Positions 1 to 6,464 of a stretch of 6,489 nucleotides of DNA are shown here, one piece after another; within the stretch, counting starts at the first letter, position 1; each line of letters starts with the position of its first letter. A model generated the notes under the pieces. It was not told where the DNA came from. It made no database searches and worked only from the letters and a program-made list of their open reading frames with translations. The translations under genes and the position numbers were made by a program. The DNA comes from an uncultured Bacteroidota bacterium (GTDB taxonomy: Bacteria > Bacteroidota > Bacteroidia > Chitinophagales > Chitinophagaceae). The stretch spans positions 1-6,489 of the forward strand of contig CAMLEX010000300.1 in NCBI GenBank assembly GCA_946479055.1. The letters are read 5' to 3'.

Positions 1-186
1 TTTATGCCAACCGGCGGTGTAGACACTACCAAAGAAAATATTGAAGGCTGGTATAAAGCCGGCGTATGTGCTGTAGGTATGGGGAGTAAATTGATAAGTA
101 AAAAATTGATGGAACAAAAAGATTATAGCACCATTGAAAAAGATACCAAAACCGTTTTAGCTTTATTGCAATCTATAAAAAAATAA
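1..186 (+). CDS. eda: KDPG/KHG aldolase, C-terminal part (truncated by window edge)
   Basis: This is the last 61 codons of a 2-dehydro-3-deoxy-phosphogluconate aldolase, a cytoplasmic class I (Schiff-base) aldolase. It cleaves KDPG to pyruvate and glyceraldehyde-3-phosphate, the final step of uronate catabolism and of the Entner-Doudoroff route. The reading frame is open to base 1, so the ATG at 4 is an internal Met and not the start. What is visible is the FMPTGGV segment (a late strand of the TIM barrel with its phosphate-binding loop), then an Asn-containing helix (VDTTKENIEGW), the AVGMGSKL motif that closes the barrel, and a Lys-rich C-terminal helix. The catalytic Lys and Glu lie upstream, outside the window. 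The family is usually about 210-220 residues long, so roughly the first 70% is missing. The stop lies 7 nt before the sugar-acid transporter, which implies one operon. The family call is secure; KDPG versus KHG preference cannot be read from this part. Confidence 0.9.
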   Translation, partial: FMPTGGVDTTKENIEGWYKAGVCAVGMGSKLISKKLMEQKDYSTIEKDTKTVLALLQSIKK

Positions 187-193
187 CTCCCTG

Positions 194-1561
194 ATGAATG
201 CAGCCATTGGAAAGTATAGGTGGACAATTTGTACCCTTTTGTTTTTTGCAACTACTGTCAATTATCTTGACCGCCAGGTGTTGAGCATATTAGCACCGGA
301 TCTGTCAAAAGAATTTGGTTGGAGTAATACAGATTATGCTAATATCACGGCAGTCTTCCAGTTTGTGTATGCTATTTCCATGTTATTTGCCGGCCGGATC
401 ATTGATAAATTAGGAACAAAATGGGGTTATATATGGGCAATCATTATATGGTCTCTTGGGGCTATCATGCATGCTTATGCAATTCCGGTTGGTGAGACAT
501 CTTCTAAAATATTTAGTTGGATGGGTATTGCTGCCATCAACGTTTCTGTTTTGGGATTTATGATTTCAAGAGCTGTATTGGCTTTTGGTGAAGCAGGTAA
601 TTTCCCGGCGGCTATTAAAGCTACAGCGGAGTACTTTCCAAAAAGAGAAAGATCATTTGCTACTGGTATTTTTAATTCAGGCTCTAATATCGGCGCTATC
701 CTGGCGCCTATCACCGTTCCGTGGATCGCTCTACACTGGGGCTGGCAATATACCTTTATTATTATTGGCGCTATTGGGTTCATGTGGTTGCTTTTTTGGT
801 CATGGTTGTATGAAAAACCGGACAAACAAAAAAGATTGTCTAAAGAAGAGTATCTGCATATTCATAGTGACGTCGAAGATCATGTCGTTGTCAACCAGGG
901 AAATACTCCACCGGAAAAAGTATCCTGGTTTAAATTGTTAGGATACAAACAAACCTGGGCATTTGCTGTAGGTAAATTTATGACCGATGGCGTTTGGTGG
1001 TTCTTCTTATTCTGGTTGCCTAAGTACCTGGATGCTCAATACGGGATGGACAAGACTCAAATTACGGTACCATTGGCTGTCCTTTATAGTATGACAATGG
1101 TGGGCAGTATAGGTGGCGGATGGTTTCCAACCTATTTCATAAAAAAAGGATACTCTCCATATGATGGCCGTATGAAAGCGATGTTATTGATCGCATTCTT
1201 TCCCCTTTTGGTTTTAGCCGCACAACCATTTGGTTATATTAGTTTCTGGGTTCCTGTTATTCTTATCGGGATAGGAGCATCAGCACACCAGGCATGGTCG
1301 GCAAATATCTTTACAACAGTTTCTGATATGTTTCCTAAAAAAGCAGTAGGCTCTGTCGTTGGTATTGGTGGTATGGCAGGTGGATTAGGCGGCGTTGTAT
1401 TATCGAAATTGGGTGGTGGATTATTCGATCATTACCAGGCATTGGGACATATCCAAACCGGATATACGATCATGTTTGCTATTTGCGCAGTAGCTTACCT
1501 GATTGCATGGGGAATAATGAAATCGCTGGTGCCTAAATACAGATTGATTACAGATCTTTAA
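194..1561 (+). CDS. MFS hexuronate transporter, ExuT-like (anion:cation symporter family)
   Basis: A 455-residue, 12-helix major facilitator protein of the inner membrane, probably importing glucuronate/galacturonate with protons. The first helix carries NYLDR (residues 23-27). Helix 4 carries R126 and the FGEAGNFPAA motif with E133, matching the Asp/Arg/Arg/Glu set known to bind substrate and protons in ExuT and DgoT relatives. The MFS loop motif appears as GRIIDKLGTKWG (67-78). A charged central loop (about 207-245) separates the two six-helix halves, and the C-terminal half contains GIGASAHQAWSANIFT (359-374). Residues about 97-120 form a longer insert between helices 3 and 4. Length fits the family (430-470). 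The ATG at 194 follows the eda stop by 7 nt without a Shine-Dalgarno sequence, and translational coupling is plausible. The KDPG aldolase neighbour favours hexuronate over galactonate, although galactonate or another sugar acid remains possible. The family assignment is firm and the substrate is inferred. Confidence 0.93.
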   Translation: MNAAIGKYRWTICTLLFFATTVNYLDRQVLSILAPDLSKEFGWSNTDYANITAVFQFVYAISMLFAGRIIDKLGTKWGYIWAIIIWSLGAIMHAYAIPVGETSSKIFSWMGIAAINVSVLGFMISRAVLAFGEAGNFPAAIKATAEYFPKRERSFATGIFNSGSNIGAILAPITVPWIALHWGWQYTFIIIGAIGFMWLLFWSWLYEKPDKQKRLSKEEYLHIHSDVEDHVVVNQGNTPPEKVSWFKLLGYKQTWAFAVGKFMTDGVWWFFLFWLPKYLDAQYGMDKTQITVPLAVLYSMTMVGSIGGGWFPTYFIKKGYSPYDGRMKAMLLIAFFPLLVLAAQPFGYISFWVPVILIGIGASAHQAWSANIFTTVSDMFPKKAVGSVVGIGGMAGGLGGVVLSKLGGGLFDHYQALGHIQTGYTIMFAICAVAYLIAWGIMKSLVPKYRLITDL

Positions 1562-1584
1562 TTGACATATCATTTATAAACATA

Positions 1585-1620
1585 AAAAGAGGTGGAAGAA
1601 TTTATTCTCCCACCTCTTTT
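1585..1620. terminator. Bidirectional intrinsic terminator between the transporter and htpG
   Basis: Arm AAAAGAGGTGG (1585-1595) pairs with CCACCTCTTTT (1610-1620). After a single A/C mismatch (1596/1609) the stem continues as AGAA (1597-1600) with TTCT (1605-1608), closing on a TTTA loop. The outer A:U pairs supply a U-tract on either strand, so it can end the + strand eda-transporter transcript, whose stop is at 1561, and the - strand htpG transcript, whose stop is at 1645. Its position exactly between two convergent genes supports this reading. Confidence 0.88.
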
Positions 1621-1644
1621 CTTTACCTGCTAAATCTATTCACT

Positions 1645-3528
1645 TTATATCAGTGTCACACTTCTCTTTACAAAATCAGTAAGATCGGCGCCTGTAAGCA
1701 TGCCTTGTGAGAGTAATGCTAAATCAAAAACCTGTTTTGCCATGCGGTTTTGTTCATCCGCATTTTCTGTACTTACAATCCTATTGATCACAGGATGATT
1801 ACCATTGACCGTTACTTTATAATTATCGGGCATAGCACCATAAAAGCCCATACCGCCGCCCATTTGCGCCATATCTTTCATGCGGCGCATAAACTCATCC
1901 ATCGTCACCGTAACGGGCAATTCATCGGGAGAAAGGCCTTCTATCGTTACTGACATGCCTGGCTTTTGAATTGTTTTTTCAAACACAGACTTTACCTTAG
2001 CGGTTTGCTCTTCTGTCAGTACAGATGCTATGGCTTCGCCTTTATCGATAAGACTGTCTATGGTTCCCGAGTCCACTCTTTTTATCTGCGTTTTTTCCAG
2101 TTTGTGCTCCAGCATACTGATCAGGTGATTGTCCAGTGGAGAGTCCATCAGTAATACATCATAACTCCGGGTTCCAGCAGATTGAATAAATGCATCCTGT
2201 TTGCCGGGATCAGTGCTGTACAGGTAAACGACATTGCCATCTTTATCCGTTTGCAATGGCTGTACTTTATTCCTATACTCTTCCAGCGCATAAAATTCTT
2301 TTTTGGTAGTAGTAAGCAACACAAAGTCTTTGGCTTTTTCATAAAACTTCTCGTCGGTTATCATACCGTATTTTACAAACAAACCGATGTCCTGCCATTT
2401 ATCTTCATATATTTTGCGATCCTTTTTATATAACTCAGCCAGTTTATCAGCTACTTTTTTAGTAATATAAGTATTGATCTTTTTTACATTGCTGTCAGCT
2501 TGTAAAAAGCTACGGGAAACATTGAGCGGAATATCCGGTGAATCAATAACTCCATGCAGCAGCATTAGAAATTCCGGTACAATGTCTTTTACTTCATCGG
2601 TGATAAAAACCTGGCGGGAAAATAACTTGATTTTATTGGGCTTGAGCTCAACGTCTTTTTTAACCTTGGGGAAATAAAGAACCCCGGTAAGATGAAAAGG
2701 ATAATCCACGTTCAGGTGTATCCAGAAAAGAGGATCTTCGGAAAAAGGATATAATTCTTTATAAAAATCAAGATAATCCTCATCTTTCAGTTCAGAAGGT
2801 GTTTTCGTCCAGATGGGATGAGTGTTATTAATGATATTATCAACTTCAACCGATTTGTACTTTGGCTTACCTTCTTCATCTTCACCATCGGGAACTGAAT
2901 CTGTTTTTGTACCAAACTTTATTGGTACAGGCAGGAAGGAACAATATTTATTCAGGATCTCCTGCAGCCTGTGTTTTTCTAAAAATTCTTCTGAATCGTT
3001 ATTGATATATAAAATGATATCTGTTCCTCTTTTGGTGCGGCTGCCTTCACTTAATTCAAACTCTGTAGTTCCATCACATTCCCAGCGGGTAGGTTCAGCA
3101 CCATCCTGGTAAGAAAGGGTTTGTATCTCCACTTTCTCGGCCACCATAAAGGCGGAATAAAAACCCATCCCGAATTTCCCGATCAGTTCATTAGCGTCTT
3201 TTGCTTCTTTAAATTTTTCTACAAACTCTTCAGCGCCGGAAAAAGCTATCTGGTTAATGTATTTTTTAATTTCATCAGCTGTCATACCCAGCCCCTGGTC
3301 ACTGATCGTGATTGTTTTTTTGTCTTTGTCAACAGCGATTTCTACCTGCAGTTCACCCAGCTCGCCATTATATTGACCTAAAGAGGAAAGGCGTTTTATT
3401 TTCTGAGTAGCATCCACCGCATTGGATACCAACTCCCTTAAGAAGATCTCATGATCGGAGTAGAGAAATTTTTTAATGATCGGGAAAATATTCTCCGTAT
3501 GAATGGAGATGCTACCTTTTTCTTGCAT
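1645..3528 (-). CDS. htpG: HtpG, bacterial Hsp90 molecular chaperone
   Basis: A 627-residue cytosolic ATP-dependent chaperone of the Hsp90 family, working as a dimer and usually with DnaK/DnaJ/GrpE; the length matches E. coli HtpG (624). The N-terminal GHKL ATPase domain (about 1-210) shows LRELVSNAVDA (30-40) with catalytic E32 and Mg-binding N36, SDQGLGM (76-82) with ATP-contacting D77, and the IGKFGMGFYSAF lid/glycine motif (116-127). The middle domain (about 230-500) carries LFSRQVFITDE (302-312) and the DSPDIPLNVSR motif (329-339), whose R339 is the ATP-sensing arginine. The C-terminal dimerisation domain follows, with a Met-rich patch (MRRMKDMAQMGGGM, 547-560) of the type that exposes hydrophobic client-binding side chains. 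All key residues are intact. The start MQEKGSISIHTENIFPIIKK is the normal N-terminus for Bacteroidota HtpG. A sigma-54-like promoter lies upstream, and a partial decayed copy lies about 0.9 kb further upstream. Confidence 0.99.
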   Translation of the reverse strand: MQEKGSISIHTENIFPIIKKFLYSDHEIFLRELVSNAVDATQKIKRLSSLGQYNGELGELQVEIAVDKDKKTITISDQGLGMTADEIKKYINQIAFSGAEEFVEKFKEAKDANELIGKFGMGFYSAFMVAEKVEIQTLSYQDGAEPTRWECDGTTEFELSEGSRTKRGTDIILYINNDSEEFLEKHRLQEILNKYCSFLPVPIKFGTKTDSVPDGEDEEGKPKYKSVEVDNIINNTHPIWTKTPSELKDEDYLDFYKELYPFSEDPLFWIHLNVDYPFHLTGVLYFPKVKKDVELKPNKIKLFSRQVFITDEVKDIVPEFLMLLHGVIDSPDIPLNVSRSFLQADSNVKKINTYITKKVADKLAELYKKDRKIYEDKWQDIGLFVKYGMITDEKFYEKAKDFVLLTTTKKEFYALEEYRNKVQPLQTDKDGNVVYLYSTDPGKQDAFIQSAGTRSYDVLLMDSPLDNHLISMLEHKLEKTQIKRVDSGTIDSLIDKGEAIASVLTEEQTAKVKSVFEKTIQKPGMSVTIEGLSPDELPVTVTMDEFMRRMKDMAQMGGGMGFYGAMPDNYKVTVNGNHPVINRIVSTENADEQNRMAKQVFDLALLSQGMLTGADLTDFVKRSVTLI

Positions 3529-3567
3529 AATTATATTTTTTTGAAAAGTTCAGGTTTTGCCTATGTG

Positions 3568-3584
3568 TGCAAGGCTTGTTCCAA
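3568..3584 (-). promoter_or_regulatory. Candidate sigma-54 (-24/-12) promoter of htpG
   Basis: Read on the - strand, the site is TTGGAACAAGCCTTGCA. Against the RpoN consensus YTGGCACGRNNNTTGCW it matches every specified position except two (A for C after GG, and A for G). The invariant GG and GC are separated by exactly 10 nt, as required. The predicted start is near 3557, giving a 5' leader of about 29 nt before the htpG ATG. I saw no convincing Bacteroidota housekeeping promoter (TTTG-N19-TANNTTTG) in this 129-nt gap. An imperfect palindrome (AGCCGATCAGCT, 3609-3620) lies about 25 nt upstream. Activator control is inferred, because sigma-54 promoters require an enhancer-binding protein. Confidence 0.62.
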
Positions 3585-3657
3585 TAATGGATTAATGGAC
3601 AAACTGACAGCCGATCAGCTATAGTTATTTAAAAATGGCATGTTAAACGTCCCTACT

Positions 3658-4302
3658 CTAACCTTTTTCCCTGATCATTTTGCAAATGTTTTCCATCAGT
3701 TCTATTTGCACTTTTTGTATTTCAAGCAAGCGTTTATTCTGATGTAGCAGCATATGGTCAACTTTTTCATGCAATAACCTTATTTCTACCTCCGCTTTCA
3801 GGTTTATTTTATAATCATGTTCCGCACGGTTGCGGTCCTTGGCTTCCTGACGGTTCTGGCTCATCATAATCACCGGGGCCTGGATAGCGGCGATACAGGA
3901 AAGAAAAAGATTGAGTAAAATAAAAGGATAAGGATCAAAGCCTTTATTGTGAAGCCACCAGAAATTGATAAGGACCCAGGCTAGTAAAAAACTAAAGAAT
4001 AGTATGATGAATTTCCAGCTGCCACCAAAACTAGCCACTTTATCAGCCAGCAATTCTCCGGGTGTGGATTTTTTGTCTTTTTTCAGGCGAAGGCTACCGG
4101 AAATAATTTCTTTTCTGCCAATGCTTTTGGCAACATTTTTTTCTACTTCGGTTAATTCGCCCAGCTCTTCCTGCAGCAACAGTTCAATATAATTTTTGCG
4201 GAGTTCATTCAACTGGTTATCCGGTAAATCATTGCCTTCCTCAATGCCAGGAACCTGCTGCCGGAGATATTCATGAAAGGAGTTGATAACAGGAGCTTTC
4301 AT
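3658..4302 (-). CDS. DUF1003 family two-helix membrane protein
   Basis: A 214-residue protein of the DUF1003 family (Pfam PF06210), whose biochemical role is not known to me. The N-terminal 85 residues are soluble and charged (LTEVEKNVAKSIGRKEII, 50-67). The family core follows. SFGGSWKFIILFF (91-103) opens the first membrane helix (about 96-116). FDPYPFILLNLFLSCIAAIQ (122-141) forms the second helix and leads into APVIMMSQNRQEAKDRNRAE (142-161). The C-terminal 50 residues (KAEVEIRLLHEKVDHMLLHQ and onward) are heptad-like and should form a cytosolic coiled coil. The hallmark sequences QAPVIMMSQNRQ and KDR-x-x-AE-x-DY are intact and the length is normal. The ATG at 4302 has an A/T-rich leader. 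It lies 129 nt upstream of htpG on the same strand with a separate promoter between them, so co-transcription is possible but not required. There is no clear terminator after it. Confidence 0.94.
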   Translation of the reverse strand: MKAPVINSFHEYLRQQVPGIEEGNDLPDNQLNELRKNYIELLLQEELGELTEVEKNVAKSIGRKEIISGSLRLKKDKKSTPGELLADKVASFGGSWKFIILFFSFLLAWVLINFWWLHNKGFDPYPFILLNLFLSCIAAIQAPVIMMSQNRQEAKDRNRAEHDYKINLKAEVEIRLLHEKVDHMLLHQNKRLLEIQKVQIELMENICKMIREKG

Positions 4303-4389
4303 TTTTTTCTAAAAGCTACTGATTTTTTATGAGCCATTTCTAAATAAAAAAGCGGGGAGTTTTTCTCTACTGTTTTCAAGCATATATTC

Positions 4390-4510
4390 GTTCAATCGCC
4401 TCTTTAAATTTTTCTACAAACTCTTTCAGCTCCGGAAAAAGCTGTCTTGTGGTTAATATTTTTAATTTCATCAGCTGGCATGCCCGGCCTCTTTTCGCTT
4501 ATCGTGATAG
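4390..4510 (-). pseudogene. Decayed duplicate of part of htpG (GHKL ATPase region)
   Basis: This intergenic stretch aligns in the same orientation with 3206-3314 of the intact htpG, covering HtpG residues about 73-108. Bases 4401-4424 are identical to 3206-3229, and 4459-4476 are identical to 3263-3280. Overall about 85% of aligned bases match by hand. Translated on the - strand it reads TITISEKRPGMPADEIKN, then INHKTAFSGAE, against TITISDQGLGMTADEIKKY and INQIAFSGAE in HtpG. There is one in-frame 3-nt deletion, one 3-nt insertion and a single-base insertion at 4425-4426 that shifts the frame to a stop. The frame is also closed upstream by TAA just before TITIS. The ATP-contacting Asp is Glu and the following glycine is Arg, so it cannot be functional. 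It is a vestige of a second htpG copy or of a short local duplication. Similarity fades gradually at both ends, so the boundaries are approximate. Confidence 0.85.
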
Positions 4511-4608
4511 TAGATTAACTCTGCCAGAAAATAATCGGGCACCTTTTCTTAATTGTATAAATTTTTTTGTTGCCATGAGGATACAACAAGTGTACAATAT
4601 AGATTAGT

Positions 4609-4635
4609 AAAAAAAACCTCTGTAGAAACAGAGGT
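4609..4635 (-). terminator. Intrinsic terminator, - strand
   Basis: On the - strand, ACCTCTGT pairs with ACAGAGGT (8 perfect base pairs; + strand arms 4616-4623 and 4628-4635) around a TTCT tetraloop. The hairpin is immediately followed by a run of seven or more T (the A-run ending at 4615 on the + strand). No such T-run follows on the + strand, so it works only for leftward transcripts. It lies 46 nt past the stop of the possible 60-codon gene at 4682-4864. It would end that transcript, or read-through from the acetyltransferase gene. Confidence 0.82.
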
Positions 4636-4681
4636 CGAACCAAACTAACTGCTTATGAGAAAATCGTCGAATAGCTTTGAA

Positions 4682-4864
4682 TTATTTTAAAGAGGGATAT
4701 GTTTTAAAGTTAATACGCCCAAAAAAGCCACCTTCTTTTTCTTCCTGTGCTGTAATAACAAAATCTTCTTTATACCTGGAAAAGCTGAATTTTTTTATTT
4801 GTTCCTTATGTTGCTTGATTTTTTTCAATGAAGCATTAATAAATTTCTCAAGAGATCTTTTCAT
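4682..4864 (-). CDS. Possible small basic protein, 60 aa, unknown function
   Basis: I do not recognise this protein. The 60-residue frame begins MKRSLEKFINASLKKIKQHK, an N-terminal half that is strongly Lys-rich and probably helical with amphipathic character. The second half (YKEDFVITAQEEKEGGFFGR) has alternating hydrophobic residues and a GG-F-F-G turn, more like a folded strand or hairpin than random translation. There is no signal peptide, membrane helix or Cys motif. The ATG at 4864 is preceded by an A/T-rich leader without a Shine-Dalgarno sequence, which is normal for this phylum. Support for a real gene is that an intrinsic terminator on the same strand begins 46 nt after the stop and no larger gene competes for the space. 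Against it are the short length, lack of a recognisable promoter and unknown conservation. It could also be the remnant of a longer gene, given the decayed htpG piece nearby. Confidence 0.4.
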   Translation of the reverse strand: MKRSLEKFINASLKKIKQHKEQIKKFSFSRYKEDFVITAQEEKEGGFFGRINFKTYPSLK

Positions 4865-5038
4865 AAAAAACTGTTTTGCTGATGCCAGATAGTTTCAATT
4901 TCCATGCCAGCAGAAATGCAATTATTAAGTAAGCATGAATAATCGGGTAAACCCCTATGCTCCGTTAAAAACCGAAATGCATATAATGTGGGAAAAATGG
5001 GGCGGATAGTCTGCAAACGAGGGTTAGCTTGTATTGTT

Positions 5039-6325
5039 TTATACTTTTATATAAATTTTTTTCTTATCCATCCAATAGCAGATCGCCCACATAAACGTGA
5101 TAACACAAAGAGCATATAATAATGAAGCTAATTTCGGATCACCGGGAATATTCACGAGTACTTTTTGATATAACCAGTTCCATGGATTTATATAATTTAT
5201 TTCACCTTTTGCATTCAGCCCATTGGTTATCCTGATCAATGAAAGACCTTTCGGTAAAAAGGCGCTTAAAGCAAAAACAAACAAGGCATTTTTTCCAAAT
5301 ACGTCAAAAAACCTGGCCAATCCGCCTTTGACGTTTTTTATTTCGATCATGTAGATCATGGTAGCAATAGTGATCGTTGCAAGCCCCGATGTGTAAACAG
5401 TGAAGGAACTGGTCCATATTTTTTTATTGATCGGGAAAATCATATCCCAGCAAAAACCAGTGACCAGCATAGCTACACCTGCAATGAACAAGCCTGTTAC
5501 CATTTGATAAGCGCCATTGTTATTGGTTGGATTGGCCTTATCTGACCGCATTTCATCATTCTTACCCTTTTTCTGAATATAATCTCCTACTAAATAGCCA
5601 AAGATCACTTGTACAATGGCAGTCATCGTACTCATGATACCTTCGGGATCAAAAGGAACTCCTTCTCCTTTATAAAGGTGGGCAACGCCCAAAATATCCT
5701 GGTCAATGGCAGTACCAAACCAACCTTTCAGGCTGTAAGGGTCCGTGGGGTTGCCGATATAACAAAGCATCCAGTATACTAAAAGAAGAATCAGCCCTAT
5801 GTAAAATGCTTTGCGGAGTTTGAAATGATAAATGATCACTGAAGCAAAGAAATAGCAGAGTGCAATTCGTTGAAGCACTCCCAAAATCCTTACTCCTTTT
5901 GTTGGATCATTTGGGTTTACCCAGTTTATAAAAGCCAGGTGTTCGTCCTGCCATCTGAAAAAAGGCCACCAGTTCAGAAACAAACCGATCCCGAAAATAA
6001 TAGCCGTCCTTTTCAATACTTTTTTCCAGAAAATAGCATCACCGGCAGCTTCCAGCCTGGGCATTACAAAAGCCATAGCATTGCCGACAGCAAATAAAAA
6101 AAATGGGAAAACAAGGTCGGTCGGTGTCAGTCCGTGCCAGGGAGCATGCTTGAGCGGAGCGTAAATATGGCTCCATGAACCGGGGTTATTGACTAAGATC
6201 ATCAGGCAAACGGTGGCACCACGAAATACATCCAGAGAGTAAAAGCGCTGCTTCAAGTTATTGGGTTTTAGGTTTAAATGTAAGATTTTCAGAACTACAG
6301 TGTATTGATTTTTAGAGAAAAGCAT
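5039..6325 (-). CDS. DUF5009 / HGSNAT-like multi-pass membrane acyltransferase
   Basis: A 428-residue integral membrane protein of the heparan-alpha-glucosaminide N-acetyltransferase-like superfamily (DUF5009/DUF1624, related to YeiB/NagX proteins), with about ten membrane helices. The family signature RFYSLDVFRG (27-36) opens helix 1. LKHAPWHGLTPTDLVFPFFL (58-77) follows, where H60 aligns with the catalytic His of human HGSNAT, which passes an acetyl group across the lysosomal membrane. Later marks are FDPEGIMSTMTAIVQVIFGY (225-244) and INKKIWTSSFTVYTSGLA (299-316), both typical of this family. The bacterial substrate is not established. Transfer of acetyl groups to an amino sugar or glycan in the periplasm is inferred. 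The ATG at 6325 gives an unusually long 26-residue lead before the signature. The only plausible alternative nearer the domain is a TTG at 6256-6254 (residue 24). It is transcribed alone, diverging from a gene beyond the right edge, and I see no clear terminator directly after its stop. Confidence 0.92.
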   Translation of the reverse strand: MLFSKNQYTVVLKILHLNLKPNNLKQRFYSLDVFRGATVCLMILVNNPGSWSHIYAPLKHAPWHGLTPTDLVFPFFLFAVGNAMAFVMPRLEAAGDAIFWKKVLKRTAIIFGIGLFLNWWPFFRWQDEHLAFINWVNPNDPTKGVRILGVLQRIALCYFFASVIIYHFKLRKAFYIGLILLLVYWMLCYIGNPTDPYSLKGWFGTAIDQDILGVAHLYKGEGVPFDPEGIMSTMTAIVQVIFGYLVGDYIQKKGKNDEMRSDKANPTNNNGAYQMVTGLFIAGVAMLVTGFCWDMIFPINKKIWTSSFTVYTSGLATITIATMIYMIEIKNVKGGLARFFDVFGKNALFVFALSAFLPKGLSLIRITNGLNAKGEINYINPWNWLYQKVLVNIPGDPKLASLLYALCVITFMWAICYWMDKKKIYIKV

Positions 6326-6358
6326 CCCAAATGGCTTGAATGTATATTACCGTAATTG

Positions 6359-6370
6359 ATGCTTAAGCAT
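6359..6370. promoter_or_regulatory. Perfect 12-bp palindrome upstream of the acyltransferase gene
   Basis: ATGCTTAAGCAT is a perfect inverted repeat 33 nt before the acyltransferase ATG, inside the divergent spacer. Its size and position suit a dimeric regulator's operator, but a single 12-bp palindrome can occur by chance and no second copy was seen in the spacer. Confidence 0.25.
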
Positions 6371-6433
6371 TTCTCCGCTTGAAGAAGATCAACTTATGCG
6401 GACAAAACATTCACAATCTGCTAATTTTATTGT

Positions 6434-6464
6434 TTTGCCACTCCCATTATGCCCGTTATATTTG
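6434..6464 (+). promoter_or_regulatory. Bacteroidota-type promoter for a gene beyond the right edge
   Basis: TTTG (6434-6437) and TATATTTG (6457-6464) are separated by exactly 19 nt. This matches the Bacteroidota housekeeping promoter (-33 TTTG and -7 TANNTTTG with a 19-21 nt spacer) at every specified base. Transcription should start near 6470 and run rightwards out of the window, so the last about 20 nt are the 5' leader of an unseen gene or RNA. It diverges from the acyltransferase gene. Confidence 0.75.

Larger units (their letters stand above)
4303..4681. other. Gene-poor spacer, 379 nt
   Basis: No intact gene is supported here. The stretch contains the presumed leader of the DUF1003 gene (4303-4380), the htpG vestige (about 4390-4510), an unassigned A/T-rich segment (4511-4610) and an intrinsic terminator (4616-4635). 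A weak - strand -7-like element (TATGCTTG, complement of 4377-4384, one mismatch to TANNTTTG) abuts the vestige. With a poor -33 match (TTTA, 20 nt upstream) it might drive the DUF1003 gene from inside the vestige. Confidence 0.6.

Noticed and set aside
475..825. 116-codon - strand ORF and an overlapping 118-codon + strand ORF inside the transporter gene
   Set aside because: Both lie within the well-supported transporter frame and their translations resemble no protein family; they are shadow frames.
1750..3381. Several + strand ORFs of 60-96 codons opposite htpG
   Set aside because: They are antisense to a fully conserved HtpG coding sequence, have low-complexity Phe/Ser/Ile-rich translations and lack promoters.
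3609..3620. AGCCGATCAGCT as a terminator for the DUF1003 gene
   Set aside because: The stem is about 4 bp including a wobble and lacks a U-tract; at best it is a weak operator-like palindrome near the htpG promoter.
4499..4576. 25-codon - strand ORF (MATKKFIQLRKGARLFSGRV...) overlapping the htpG vestige
   Set aside because: Very short, ends inside the vestige in a different frame from the HtpG-like reading, and has no clear promoter. Most likely a chance frame in decayed DNA.
4655..4690. 11-codon + strand ORF after the hairpin, with a leader resembling a Bacteroidota gene start
   Set aside because: It stops after 11 codons, no + strand promoter was found, and the hairpin has the polarity of a - strand terminator, so a truncated gene start is not supported.
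4925..4990. Possible hairpins after the acyltransferase stop (for example GGGTAAACCC)
   Set aside because: Stems are only about 3 bp and no T-run follows on the - strand, so I do not call a terminator here.
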